Origin: JAHFOW01 sp046350595
GTDB taxonomy: Bacteria > Planctomycetota > Brocadiia > Brocadiales > Brocadiaceae
Assembly: GCA_046350595.1 (NCBI GenBank)
Contig: JAXMAC010000010.1
Span: 1 to 54,143, forward strand
DNA: 54,143 bases
Direction: 5' to 3'
The position numbers were made by a program, and so were the translations under genes. Below, in pieces: positions 17,019 through 26,166 of this stretch. Under the pieces are notes generated by a model. It was not told the DNA's origin. It did not search any database and saw nothing but the letters and a program-made list of their open reading frames with translations. Each line of letters opens with the position of its first letter. Position 1 is the first letter of the stretch.

Positions 17019-19841
17019 ATGAAAAAGTCCATTATCGCCCGCGGTATACGGGTGAATAATTTAAAGAATATTGATGTAGAAATTCCCCATAAGAAACTGG
17101 TGGTGGTTACCGGGGTGAGTGGATCAGGGAAATCCAGTCTGGCGTTTGATACCCTCTTTGCCGAAGGCCAGAGACGCTATGTAGAATCCTTTTCGGCCTA
17201 TGCGCGGCAGTTTTTGGAGAAGATGGATAAACCCGATGTCGACCACATCGAGGGAATCCTTCCGGCCATAGCTATCCAACAGAAAAATCCGGTAAAGAAC
17301 AGGCGTTCCACGGTTGGTACTGCCACAGAAGTCAATGATTACCTGCGCTTGCTCTTTGCGCGGATTGGAAGGACGTACTGTCATACCTGCAAGCGGCAGG
17401 TACAGGCAGACACGGTATCCCATATCGTTGAAAACGTCCTGTCATTACCCGAAGGCACAAGATTTCTGGTCGCATTTCCCATCAAGGTGAGCAAAGAAGT
17501 TTCAGGCCAAACGCAGACAGACATGCTCAAGGAACGGGGATTGGTGAGAATACTTGCTGACGGCGTGATTATTGATATTACCTCGGAAATAAAGGATTGG
17601 GATATCCGTTCCGCAAAGGCCGTCTATGGCATTGTCGACCGGTTAGTTGTAAAAGAGGATATCAAAGAACGCCTCGTGGATTCCCTGGAATCGTCATACC
17701 GGTTGGGGAGTGGTCATTTAAGTATTATTTATACTTCCCTGGATGGTTTTTCCCATGCTCAAATAAAGGGTAATATCCTTGAAATTCAGGGTATTCCCTG
17801 GATCGAACTCAGGTATAGCAAACAATTCTTCTGCAGTTACTGTACTCTTGAATATCCAGAGCCTTCGCCTGCGCTCTTTTCGTTTAACAGCCCCCTTGGC
17901 GCTTGTCCGAAATGCCAGGGTTTTGGGCACACTGTTGATATCAATCTGGACGCCGTCATACCAGACAGGAAGAAGTCCTTAGCAGCAGGGGCAATTGTGC
18001 CGTGGAATACGCCTACGTACTCAGAGATGTATGAATCACTCAGGAAGGCTGCGCATACATATAATATTCCGCTCGATGTTCCCTTCCGTGAATTGACCGG
18101 AGAACAGGTGAAATGCATTTTGGAAGGAAGAAATGAATTTTGCGGAATCTACGACTTTTTTGCATGGCTGGAACAGCGAAAATACAAGATGCATATCCGT
18201 GTCTTTCTGAGTAAATACAGGGGATACAATCTCTGCGCAACGTGTAACGGAACCCGTCTGAAAGAACATGCCCTGAATGTCATGATTCATCATAAAAATA
18301 TTGCAGAAATATGCGCCGTGACGATTGAGGAGGTTTACCGCTTCTTCCGGGAACTCGAGCTTTCGGAGCATGAAAAAAATATTGCCCATTTAATCTTACA
18401 GGAGATCCTGAAGCGATTAGATTATATGATGAAGGTCGGCCTGGAATATCTCACCCTTGACCGTCTGACCCGCACACTATCCGGCGGAGAGGCGCAGAGG
18501 GTAAATCTTGTAACATCGCTCGGCTCTTCGCTGGTAAATACCCTGTATATCCTGGATGAACCCAGCGTTGGGCTTCATCCGCGGGATACGGACAGATTAA
18601 TACAGATACTTGAACGGCTGCGGGATATAGGAAATACAGTAGTGGTGGTTGAGCACGACAGAGAGGTAATCAAGGCCGCAGATGAGATCCTTGACCTGGG
18701 GCCGGGTGCGGGCGAACATGGCGGGCTCCTGGTATATCAGGGTTCGTATAAAAATTTACCGGGACAGAACGGATCGCTTACGGGACAATATTTAAAAGGC
18801 AACAAAGCAATCAAAGTACCCTCCAAACGGAGAAAACCTGCCGGCAAGGCTCTTGTGTTAAGGGGGGCGTCTGAAAATAATCTAAAAGACATCGATGTAA
18901 CATTTCCCCTGAATATGCTGGTCTGTGTAACGGGTGTGTCCGGCTCTGGGAAAAGCACTCTCGTACAGGATACCCTCTACGGTGCAATGATGAAGAAACT
19001 CGGAGGTTATGGGGGATTCGTGGGAAAACATAAAGATATAGACGGCGTGCAGTTTATTAAAGACGTTATCCTTGTTGATCAATCTCCCATAGGCCGTACC
19101 CCACGATCCAACCCCATCACGTACGTAAAGGTATTCGATGAAATCAGAAAGCTCTTTGCATCAACCCGGGATGCCCGGATGCGTAATCTGGATGCGGGTT
19201 CTTTTTCGTTCAATGTGGTTGGCGGCAGGTGTGAACATTGTGAGGGCGCCGGTTCTCTTGTGGTAGATATGCAATTCCTTGCGGATATCTTCGTAACGTG
19301 CGAACAATGTAATGGAATGAGATTCTCTAAACGGGTGCTCGATGTAAAATATAAAACCAGGAATATTCACGAAGTTCTGGAAATGACCGTGGAGGAAGCC
19401 ATTTCCTTTTTTCACGACTCTCCGCGCATTATCAGGGGTCTGGAGTATCTTCAGGCAACAGGGTTGGGTTATTTAAGGTTGGGCCAGCCTGCCACCACAC
19501 TATCAGGCGGCGAGGCGCAGAGGCTTAAACTGGCAGCCTTTATGGCCCGGGGCGCTAACGATACGACGCTTTTTATGTTTGATGAGCCGACCGTTGGACT
19601 TCACATGGATGATATTCAAAAACTGATGAGCTGCTTTCAGCAGTTAATCGAGGTTGGGCATTCTTTGATCGTGGTGGAACATAATCTTGATATCATTAAA
19701 TCCGCCGATTATATTATTGATCTTGGACCTGAAGGCGGCAGGGCGGGGGGATATATTGTCGGGTGTGGTACGCCTGAACAGATATCGCACAGAGAAGCAA
19801 GTTATACGGGTAGATATCTGAAATCGTATTTAAAGGTTTAG
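17019..19841 (+). CDS. uvrA: Excinuclease ABC subunit A
   Basis: DNA-damage recognition ATPase of nucleotide excision repair, working with UvrB and UvrC. At 940 residues it is full length. It has two ABC modules: the first Walker A GVSGSGKSS (32-40) and signature LSGGEAQRVNL; the second Walker A GVSGSGKST and signature LSGGEAQRLKL. Zinc-binding cysteine pairs are visible in CSYC...CPKC and CEHC...CEQC. The PTVG and PSVGLHPRD segments after the Walker B motifs are conserved. It is 98 bp downstream of moeA on the same strand. Confidence 0.98.
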   Translation: MKKSIIARGIRVNNLKNIDVEIPHKKLVVVTGVSGSGKSSLAFDTLFAEGQRRYVESFSAYARQFLEKMDKPDVDHIEGILPAIAIQQKNPVKNRRSTVGTATEVNDYLRLLFARIGRTYCHTCKRQVQADTVSHIVENVLSLPEGTRFLVAFPIKVSKEVSGQTQTDMLKERGLVRILADGVIIDITSEIKDWDIRSAKAVYGIVDRLVVKEDIKERLVDSLESSYRLGSGHLSIIYTSLDGFSHAQIKGNILEIQGIPWIELRYSKQFFCSYCTLEYPEPSPALFSFNSPLGACPKCQGFGHTVDINLDAVIPDRKKSLAAGAIVPWNTPTYSEMYESLRKAAHTYNIPLDVPFRELTGEQVKCILEGRNEFCGIYDFFAWLEQRKYKMHIRVFLSKYRGYNLCATCNGTRLKEHALNVMIHHKNIAEICAVTIEEVYRFFRELELSEHEKNIAHLILQEILKRLDYMMKVGLEYLTLDRLTRTLSGGEAQRVNLVTSLGSSLVNTLYILDEPSVGLHPRDTDRLIQILERLRDIGNTVVVVEHDREVIKAADEILDLGPGAGEHGGLLVYQGSYKNLPGQNGSLTGQYLKGNKAIKVPSKRRKPAGKALVLRGASENNLKDIDVTFPLNMLVCVTGVSGSGKSTLVQDTLYGAMMKKLGGYGGFVGKHKDIDGVQFIKDVILVDQSPIGRTPRSNPITYVKVFDEIRKLFASTRDARMRNLDAGSFSFNVVGGRCEHCEGAGSLVVDMQFLADIFVTCEQCNGMRFSKRVLDVKYKTRNIHEVLEMTVEEAISFFHDSPRIIRGLEYLQATGLGYLRLGQPATTLSGGEAQRLKLAAFMARGANDTTLFMFDEPTVGLHMDDIQKLMSCFQQLIEVGHSLIVVEHNLDIIKSADYIIDLGPEGGRAGGYIVGCGTPEQISHREASYTGRYLKSYLKV

Positions 19842-19870
19842 GAATTTCAAACTTTCTGTTATTACCTAAC

Positions 19871-19968
19871 CCGAACGAGTCGGAAAAGACCGTAGTGGCA
19901 AGGCGCGCCTTGCCACTACTTAAAATATTTTTGCCGAAAATGTCAAAATATTATTTGTAAGATACTAA
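19871..19968 (+). repeat. 98-bp dispersed repeat, copy 1
   Basis: Nearly identical to 47171-47269, with two substitutions and one extra A there. It contains a perfect palindrome with core AAGGCGCGCCTT (19892-19919) followed by a conserved AT-rich tail ending TTATTTGTAAGATACTAA. Copies sit downstream of uvrA here and upstream of nnrD in the other place. No coding potential. Confidence 0.9.
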
Positions 19969-20143
19969 CACACCCCAACCCCCACTCAAGTGGGGACTAA
20001 AGAAGTCCCCTCCTGGGAGTGGATTCAGGGGTGAGTATTAATCTTGAAAATAATACGCAGGTGTTACGATGCCAAAGTTTTTTCTTTGTGATTTTTCGAC
20101 TTTATGGTCTAAAATGGTATCGATATGTTTTGGATATTATAGC

Positions 20144-20243
20144 CAATGTCATTAAGTTAAGGATTATTTGATCAAAACAACCCCCTTTATCCCCCTTTTC
20201 TAAGGGGGACTTTTACGGCAGGTAGCTTAACTTAATGACATTG
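20144..20243. mobile_element. 100-bp MITE with 18-bp perfect terminal inverted repeats
   Basis: The terminal inverted repeat CAATGTCATTAAGTTAAG occupies 20144-20161, and its exact complement occupies 20226-20243. It is flanked by the direct repeat ATATTATAGC (20134-20143 and 20244-20253), which is a 10-bp target-site duplication. The interior contains a CCCCCTTATCCCCC / AAGGGGGAC inverted motif (about 20178-20213). There is no coding capacity, so it would need a transposase in trans. The remaining part of this intergenic space (19969-20133) holds another C-rich inverted motif around 19972-20036. Confidence 0.85.
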
Positions 20244-20294
20244 ATATTATAGCGCTGTAAACTATAAATGCATCCCGAAGAGGAATAGGAACAA

Positions 20295-21410
20295 GTGAAA
20301 TTGAACAAAAAAAACATCTTATTTACCCTGAGCATTATCATCAGTATTGTTTGCTCCTGGTTATTTGCAAGGAAGATAGAATGGTCGCTCCTGGTTAATG
20401 CCCTCAGACAGGCCAATTACTGGTTTGTTATCCCCACCCTTATATTTTCCATGCTGGTTTATCTTGTACGAGCATTTCGATGGCAGGGGTTGCTCTCACA
20501 TATTAAACCAATTCCTGTAATGAACTTGTTGTCAATTACCTTCATAGGTTTTATGGCAAATAATGTTCTTCCTGCCCGGATAGGGGAGGTATTACGCCCA
20601 TTCTTGTTGTATAAAAAAGAGGATGTAAAGTTTTCCACATCCGTTGCAACGGTAATTGTAGAAAGAATATTTGACATGCTGGGACTTATCATACTAACGG
20701 TAATTGTCATTATGCTGTTACCCCATCCTTCCCGCGATCATCACACACACATTGTTCAAGCGGCATCAGGTGGAATGGATGAGATCAGGGAATCGGTTAT
20801 TCCATCTTTAAAAAAATGGACAGAGGTATTTGCCGGTGTGGGTATTCTCACCATTGTGTCTCTTTTTCTGGTTGTTATAAAACCGGATTATTTTAAAAAA
20901 ATACTCCTGGACGTCTGTTTCTTTTTGCCGCACAAAATAAAAGACAGGATTTTAGGATTTTATGACTCCTTTGTTCACGGCTTGAAAATTCTCGAAAACA
21001 AATTATTAACGATATGGATGATGGCGCTTTCCCTCGTGATCTGGATTTTAAGCGGAGCGGAAGTATATCTGTTGGGATTCTCCTTCCACATGCACCTGCC
21101 ATTTATGGGCGCATGTCTTATTGCGATCTGCCTGGCATTGGCAATTGCTTTACCGCAGGCGCCGGGATATATAGGCGTCTTTCATATTGCCGTGTTAAAA
21201 TCCATGGATATTTTTGGGATACAAACCTCAGCCGCACAGAGTTATGCCATAGTATTGTGGGCTATCGGTGTCTTTCCTTCTACCATTGTTGGTTTTCTCT
21301 TTCTCTGGCGGGAGGGCATTGCCTTTCGTGATGTAGTGAAACTGGAACATGAAATTGTGGAAGGAAATTTGGAAGAGATGGAAGGGATACCGAAAGATGC
21401 GTTTGATTAG
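20295..21410 (+). CDS. UPF0104 / lysylphosphatidylglycerol synthase-type membrane protein
   Basis: A 371-residue polytopic inner-membrane protein of the UPF0104 (LPG_synthase_TM) family. It has about eight hydrophobic helices, with the family motifs RAFRWQGLL (near 60), GFMANNVLPARIGEVLRP (near 80-98) and LPQAPGYIGVFH (near 285-297). Relatives include the flippase half of MprF and the hypothetical YbhN. It lacks the C-terminal aminoacyl-transferase domain of MprF, so a lipid flippase or transport role is more likely than lysinylation. A plausible weak ribosome site (AGAGGAATAGGAA) precedes the ATG. Confidence 0.88.
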   Translation: MKLNKKNILFTLSIIISIVCSWLFARKIEWSLLVNALRQANYWFVIPTLIFSMLVYLVRAFRWQGLLSHIKPIPVMNLLSITFIGFMANNVLPARIGEVLRPFLLYKKEDVKFSTSVATVIVERIFDMLGLIILTVIVIMLLPHPSRDHHTHIVQAASGGMDEIRESVIPSLKKWTEVFAGVGILTIVSLFLVVIKPDYFKKILLDVCFFLPHKIKDRILGFYDSFVHGLKILENKLLTIWMMALSLVIWILSGAEVYLLGFSFHMHLPFMGACLIAICLALAIALPQAPGYIGVFHIAVLKSMDIFGIQTSAAQSYAIVLWAIGVFPSTIVGFLFLWREGIAFRDVVKLEHEIVEGNLEEMEGIPKDAFD

Positions 21411-21546
21411 GGAATGCCTTGGCTAAAAACCCTGTTTCGTTATGCAGTAGTTCACATCCGGATAATCGATAAAAACCAACCGTTCGTTTTATCGATTCCG
21501 TTGTTTTCAACAACTTATTTATAATGTTAAAGATTTTCAATGTTTT

Positions 21547-21628
21547 TGGTAGGAGCCAACTCCTGTTGGCGACCGGAGCTTGCTCGCCGGTGGGCATGTC
21601 CATCGCCGTCAGGAGACGGCTCCTACCA
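21547..21628. repeat. Long hairpin repeat (GTAGGAGC type)
   Basis: The sequence TGGTAGGAGCC..CTCCTG pairs with CAGGAG..GGCTCCTACCA across a 45-base loop that is itself partly self-complementary (GGCGACCGGAGC / GCTCGCCGG). It occupies the 363-base gap between the UPF0104 and O-antigen-ligase genes. The rest of that gap is AT-rich and shows no gene. The strong G+C stem stands out from its surroundings, as a dispersed REP-type element would. Confidence 0.7.
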
Positions 21629-21773
21629 GTCACCGTACTGCCTAATTTAATATTTCAGATTTTGATGATAGCATGTATAAGCTATAATATTTCGTTTTGT
21701 AAACAGATAATTCCAGGGTATTTTAACAATAATATATCCAAAACTTAAAACACCTGCGCGTGATGGTACTTTC

Positions 21774-24458
21774 ATGAAAAAAATTTTAAAAACCACAATT
21801 ATCTCATACGACAAATTGATACTCGGCTTCTTATATGCCATCATCATTATTGTTCCCCTTGTCTTCGATATTCGTATTTACAGTGTCTTTGATCTCAGCA
21901 AGCTAACCGTTTTATACTTGCTATCGCTGGGTATAATAGGCGTCTGGTCAATTAAGCGCGTTTCGAAATCCGATTTCAGGTTTTTCAATACGCCCTTAGA
22001 TATTCCCATGCTTGCTTATATTGGAGTCTTTATTCTTACAACGATCCTCTCCATAAATCCTCTTATGAGTCTCTTTGGAACTTACAAGCGTTTTGAGGGT
22101 TTGACAGCTACCCTGTGTTATGTTTTTCTCTATTATACCGTGGTCAATTTCGTAACGACGCGAAAGAGGCTCTATTACCTCATTATTTCAATTATTGCCA
22201 CGGCTGTTCTTGCATCTTTTTACGGAATTGCTCAACACCTGGGACTTGATATATTCTCATGGAGTAATTTTGAGGCGCGTCGCGTATTCTCCACCTTCGG
22301 AAATCCCGTGTTTTTTTCAGCGTATCTGGTCATGTCCCTGCCTTTAGCCGTTGCCCTGTTTTTCAATAATAATTTTCAACCGGTCAAACCGCAGGTTTTA
22401 AAAAGTTCGCCCATCATCTGGCTCTTTTTCACCCTGTCATTGATAATGTACGCCACTTTCTGGCTTACCAACACCCGCGCGTGTTTTGTGGCGCTCCTGG
22501 GCGGCCTGACGCCGCTTTTGATCGTCATGTATAAAATACGAGGAAAAGATACGAAGAGATTTATCATCCTGGTTGCCTCGTTTTTACTTATAGGGGTGTT
22601 TTTTAATGTGCGGCACGAAACGTCCGTTATTAAACATTTTACCGCTGATGTAAAGACACCCGATATAACAAAAACATCTGAAATTACCGCCGATAGTTTT
22701 CTGCAAAAAGAAATACAACCTCCCCTTCCTGAACAATATCCGGCGATAAAAAGACCCCTGATTGCAACAAGGCTCTCTGTTACGGGGTCATCTTTCTCCC
22801 GTATATTCCAGTATCTCGCTGCCCTTGAGATCATTAAAGACTATCCCCTCTTTGGCATTGGTCCGGATACGATAGGAATTGTTTATCAGAAATATTTTGC
22901 CAGGGTATTTTCGCTGCAGGAAAGCGATGGAGGATTTCCCTTTCCACGGCAGGACAGGATTCACAACGACATCCTGGATACCCTCGTTACCCGCGGGGTT
23001 TTTGGCCTGGGTACGTATATATGGTTGTTGTTTACCTTTGCGTATTTCGTGAGAAAAAATTATACGATTTTGGACATGAAGGATAAAACACTCTTGCTCA
23101 GTCTCCTGGCAGGAATTATCTGTTATCTTATTCAAAATGAATTCAGCTTTGGAAACACCCCCATCGTATCGCTTTTCTGGATAATGATGGGGTCGTGTGT
23201 CTCGCTCATAAAAATAAGCAAAACGGAGAGACCGGAACAGACAGGGGATAGACAGAAGATTGTCAGAAATTATAAAGGTGAGGAGTTGAAAAGTTTTGGC
23301 GCCGCAGCGCCTCAACCTTCCCGGCTTCCCAATTTCACAACTTTTCAACTGCCCGGGTTTTTTAAATACCTCTGGTGCGGAGTATTCCTTATTGCAATAG
23401 GTTTCGTTTCCATTTTCATCTTTAGTACTTACAAGGCAGATGTGTATTTTGAATATGGAAGACGCGTGCTGGAATACAGAAAGGCAAATGCGGAAGGGTC
23501 GGTTGACAGGGGGTTATACTTTATCCGGCACGCCATATTCCTGAATCCGTACGAAACATTCTATCGCGATGAACTGTGCAGGACATACCTTAAGATGGCG
23601 CACAAAACGAAAGACAGGGCGTGGATTGAACAGGCATTTGAAGAAGCTCAAAATTCCATAAACCTGATACCCCAGCACTACCTGGGGTTTTTCCACCTCG
23701 GCATGATAAATCAAATGTTGTTTGAATTTTTTGGACAAAATACCATAGACCTTGCCATTGACTATTATAAAAAAGGTATAGAAATGGACACCTTTCAGTC
23801 CCCCTTCCACGGCAATGTTGCTGCCCTGTATTTAAACAAGGGGAATCTGGATCTGGCAATCGAAGAACTCTATCAGGCATATCTCATTCGGCCGGACGAG
23901 CCAAGCTACATTGACCGCCTCGTAAAGGCGTATTTAGAAAAGGATAGGCCGGAAAGCGCCATCAGATTATTAAGCAAAACCATCGATAGGAATCCGGGAG
24001 AATCAAGCTACTATAACAATCTTGGAGTTGTATTAAGCAAAAATGGCAAATATGAAGAGGCATCCAAAAGATTCAAAAAGGCTATGGAATTGAATCCGGG
24101 AGAACAAACCTACACGATTAACTTTGCAACCTCACTCACCAGCCTGGGAAACTATACGGATGCATTACAAACCCTTCAGTCGTTCCAAATGTCCTATCCC
24201 GAACGTATCGACCTGAACATGCGTTTGTTTATCGCCCATCTCTTTATGAAAATCAGCGATTGGGAAAAAGCAGTTTTCGAATGTGAGCAAATCATTAAGA
24301 TTGACGAAAAATTGACCGTAGCGCACAAAATGCTGGGCGTTGCATATTTCAATATGCAACAATATGACCGCTCCAGGAAAGAGCTCCGTCAAACCCTTGC
24401 CTTGGACCCGAATGACCAGGAAACCAAAGACCTGCTCACAAAGATACCGTCACAATGA
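21774..24458 (+). CDS. O-antigen ligase (Wzy_C/WaaL-like) family protein with C-terminal TPR repeats
   Basis: An 894-residue inner-membrane protein. The N-terminal half has about a dozen hydrophobic helices with the O-antigen-ligase signatures RRVFSTFGNPVFFSAYLVM, LTNTRACFVALLGG and IHNDILDTLVTRGVFGL. The last of these carries the conserved catalytic-loop histidine. After a further helix (about 535-555) come roughly eight TPR-like units to the C-terminus (for example YYNNLGVVLSKNGKYEEASK). This architecture is common in planctomycetes and delta-proteobacteria and may ligate or polymerise glycans; the acceptor is unknown. It begins with a typical MKKILK membrane start. Confidence 0.87.
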   Translation: MKKILKTTIISYDKLILGFLYAIIIIVPLVFDIRIYSVFDLSKLTVLYLLSLGIIGVWSIKRVSKSDFRFFNTPLDIPMLAYIGVFILTTILSINPLMSLFGTYKRFEGLTATLCYVFLYYTVVNFVTTRKRLYYLIISIIATAVLASFYGIAQHLGLDIFSWSNFEARRVFSTFGNPVFFSAYLVMSLPLAVALFFNNNFQPVKPQVLKSSPIIWLFFTLSLIMYATFWLTNTRACFVALLGGLTPLLIVMYKIRGKDTKRFIILVASFLLIGVFFNVRHETSVIKHFTADVKTPDITKTSEITADSFLQKEIQPPLPEQYPAIKRPLIATRLSVTGSSFSRIFQYLAALEIIKDYPLFGIGPDTIGIVYQKYFARVFSLQESDGGFPFPRQDRIHNDILDTLVTRGVFGLGTYIWLLFTFAYFVRKNYTILDMKDKTLLLSLLAGIICYLIQNEFSFGNTPIVSLFWIMMGSCVSLIKISKTERPEQTGDRQKIVRNYKGEELKSFGAAAPQPSRLPNFTTFQLPGFFKYLWCGVFLIAIGFVSIFIFSTYKADVYFEYGRRVLEYRKANAEGSVDRGLYFIRHAIFLNPYETFYRDELCRTYLKMAHKTKDRAWIEQAFEEAQNSINLIPQHYLGFFHLGMINQMLFEFFGQNTIDLAIDYYKKGIEMDTFQSPFHGNVAALYLNKGNLDLAIEELYQAYLIRPDEPSYIDRLVKAYLEKDRPESAIRLLSKTIDRNPGESSYYNNLGVVLSKNGKYEEASKRFKKAMELNPGEQTYTINFATSLTSLGNYTDALQTLQSFQMSYPERIDLNMRLFIAHLFMKISDWEKAVFECEQIIKIDEKLTVAHKMLGVAYFNMQQYDRSRKELRQTLALDPNDQETKDLLTKIPSQ

Positions 24459-24481
24459 AATTAAATCGTTACGATATTTTT

Positions 24482-24712
24482 AGCGCAGCTACGCTGCAAC
24501 CAAATGAAGGCTGGAAGATTGCTTCGGAAAAGACCCTCGCAATGCACTTTGCCATTGCAAAGAGGAACCCGGCTATTGCGCCCTTATTCTGTCATTGCGA
24601 GCGAAGCGAAGCAATCTTTCTCTCATAAACAAACAGTACCTCCTGATAAGGGATGAAGGGGGTTGTAAAAAACTTACAAAAAAAGGAAGTTTCCATAGAG
24701 TAATACGATAAT
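24482..24712 (+). repeat. Composite intergenic repeat, copy C
   Basis: Contains AGCGCAGCTACGCTGC, GATTGCTTCGGAAAAGACCC, CATTGCGAGCGAAGCGAAGC and the terminal block AACTTACAAAAAAAGGAAGT ending GTAATACGATAA. The repeat ends only five bases before the next gene's start codon. It therefore supplies that gene's entire visible leader, including a GGAAG stretch about 25 bases before the start. Confidence 0.82.
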
Positions 24713-24717
24713 AAGCC

Positions 24718-26127
24718 ATGACAAACTCGTACAACCAAATAGAAACTTTTTTTAATCCTTCTTCAGTCGCAATTGTTGGAGCAACGGAAAAGGCAGGAAG
24801 CCTGCCGGGTATTATTTTAAAGAACCTCATTGATATGGAATTTAAGGGAAAGATATATCCGGTAAATCCACGATATACGAGTGTCTTTGGTTTACCCTGC
24901 TTTCCTTCCATACTCGATATTCCGGATAGCTTAGCACTCACGGTAATCGCCATTCCGGCACACTTCGTATTGGATGTCATTAAACAGCAGGCATTGAAGC
25001 AGATACGTCACTCCATAATAATCAGCGCAGGTTTTCGGGAAATGGGAACGGAAGGTGGCGAGATGGAAGAGAACATCAGGCGTGTTGCGCTGGAAAATAA
25101 TATCAAAATCATGGGACCGAACTGCCTGGGCGTCCTGGACAACTATGCCAATTTCACCACATCGTTCTTGCCCTGGGAGAGGGTGAGTAAACCCAAGAAA
25201 GGCTCGCTATCGATTCTTTCCCAAAGCGGCGCCTTTGCCATCGCCTTGTTAGACCTTGCGACGCAGGAAGGGTTGGGAATTGCCAGGATGGCAAACTACG
25301 GAAACAGACTCGATGTGGGCGAATCCGCCATTTTGCAATACTTAACGGATGACATCTCTACGAAGGTCGTTGCGATCTATATGGAATCTGTTGATCATGG
25401 GAGAAGATTTATTAATGTGGCAAAGGCATGTTCTCAGAAAAAGCCCATCGTTGCCCTGAAGGTTGGTAAAGGCACAGCAGGCATCGCCGCGGCCAAATCC
25501 CATACAGGCGCCATTGCCGGAAACTATGAGATTTATAAAGCGGCGTTTTTAAAAGCAGGCATTATCGAGGCAAACGGCCTTGAGGAATTTATTGATGGCG
25601 TGAAGGCGCTTTCCATGCAGAAACCACCGAAAGGCAACCGAATACTGATCGTAACCAATGGCGGCGGTTTTGGCGTTATGGTGACTGATCATTGCACGGA
25701 GAACGGACTGGAAGTGCCGCCACTATCGCCTCAATTAAGGGAAAAATTGCGAAGTAAATTCTCGCGATTCTACGTCGTGAACAATCCCGTTGACTTAACC
25801 GGCAGCGCTTGCGATGAAGATTATCGCACCGCCCTGCATACCTGCATGGCCGAAAGTGACGAATACGATGCGGCAATTATTATCTCCCTTATGGCCCCGC
25901 AGGGAATGACTGAACATATTGTGGATATTGTTGCTGATACCATGAAATTATCAGATAAACCTGCCGTTATCTGCACAGTAGTCGGGTCTTTTACCACGAA
26001 AGTCAAACAGTTATTCGAAGAACGTCAATTACCGGTCTATCCATCCCCGGAACGAAGTGTAAGGGCGTTATCCATGCTCTGGAAGCGAAATCTTTTGCAA
26101 AGCGGAGTCGCTCATGTATCTCAATGA
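24718..26127 (+). CDS. ADP-forming acyl/acetyl-CoA synthetase, alpha-subunit type (CoA-binding)
   Basis: A 469-residue protein with the alpha-subunit layout of NDP-forming acetyl-CoA synthetases: CoA-binding domain (about 8-135, SVAIVGATEKAGSLPG and NPRY), flavodoxin-like domain (GPNCLGVLD, LSQSGAFAIALLD), and a second CoA-ligase domain. The predicted phospho-histidine is H262 in AKSHTGAIAGN. The reaction would be acyl-CoA + ADP + Pi to acid + ATP + CoA. The ATP-grasp beta subunit is not fused and not adjacent, so it must be encoded elsewhere, or this is a stand-alone CoA-binding regulator. Confidence 0.85.
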   Translation: MTNSYNQIETFFNPSSVAIVGATEKAGSLPGIILKNLIDMEFKGKIYPVNPRYTSVFGLPCFPSILDIPDSLALTVIAIPAHFVLDVIKQQALKQIRHSIIISAGFREMGTEGGEMEENIRRVALENNIKIMGPNCLGVLDNYANFTTSFLPWERVSKPKKGSLSILSQSGAFAIALLDLATQEGLGIARMANYGNRLDVGESAILQYLTDDISTKVVAIYMESVDHGRRFINVAKACSQKKPIVALKVGKGTAGIAAAKSHTGAIAGNYEIYKAAFLKAGIIEANGLEEFIDGVKALSMQKPPKGNRILIVTNGGGFGVMVTDHCTENGLEVPPLSPQLREKLRSKFSRFYVVNNPVDLTGSACDEDYRTALHTCMAESDEYDAAIIISLMAPQGMTEHIVDIVADTMKLSDKPAVICTVVGSFTTKVKQLFEERQLPVYPSPERSVRALSMLWKRNLLQSGVAHVSQ

Positions 26128-26166
26128 AATTACTTGCAATCAACTGCTCAAGAAAGGAGAAAAATA

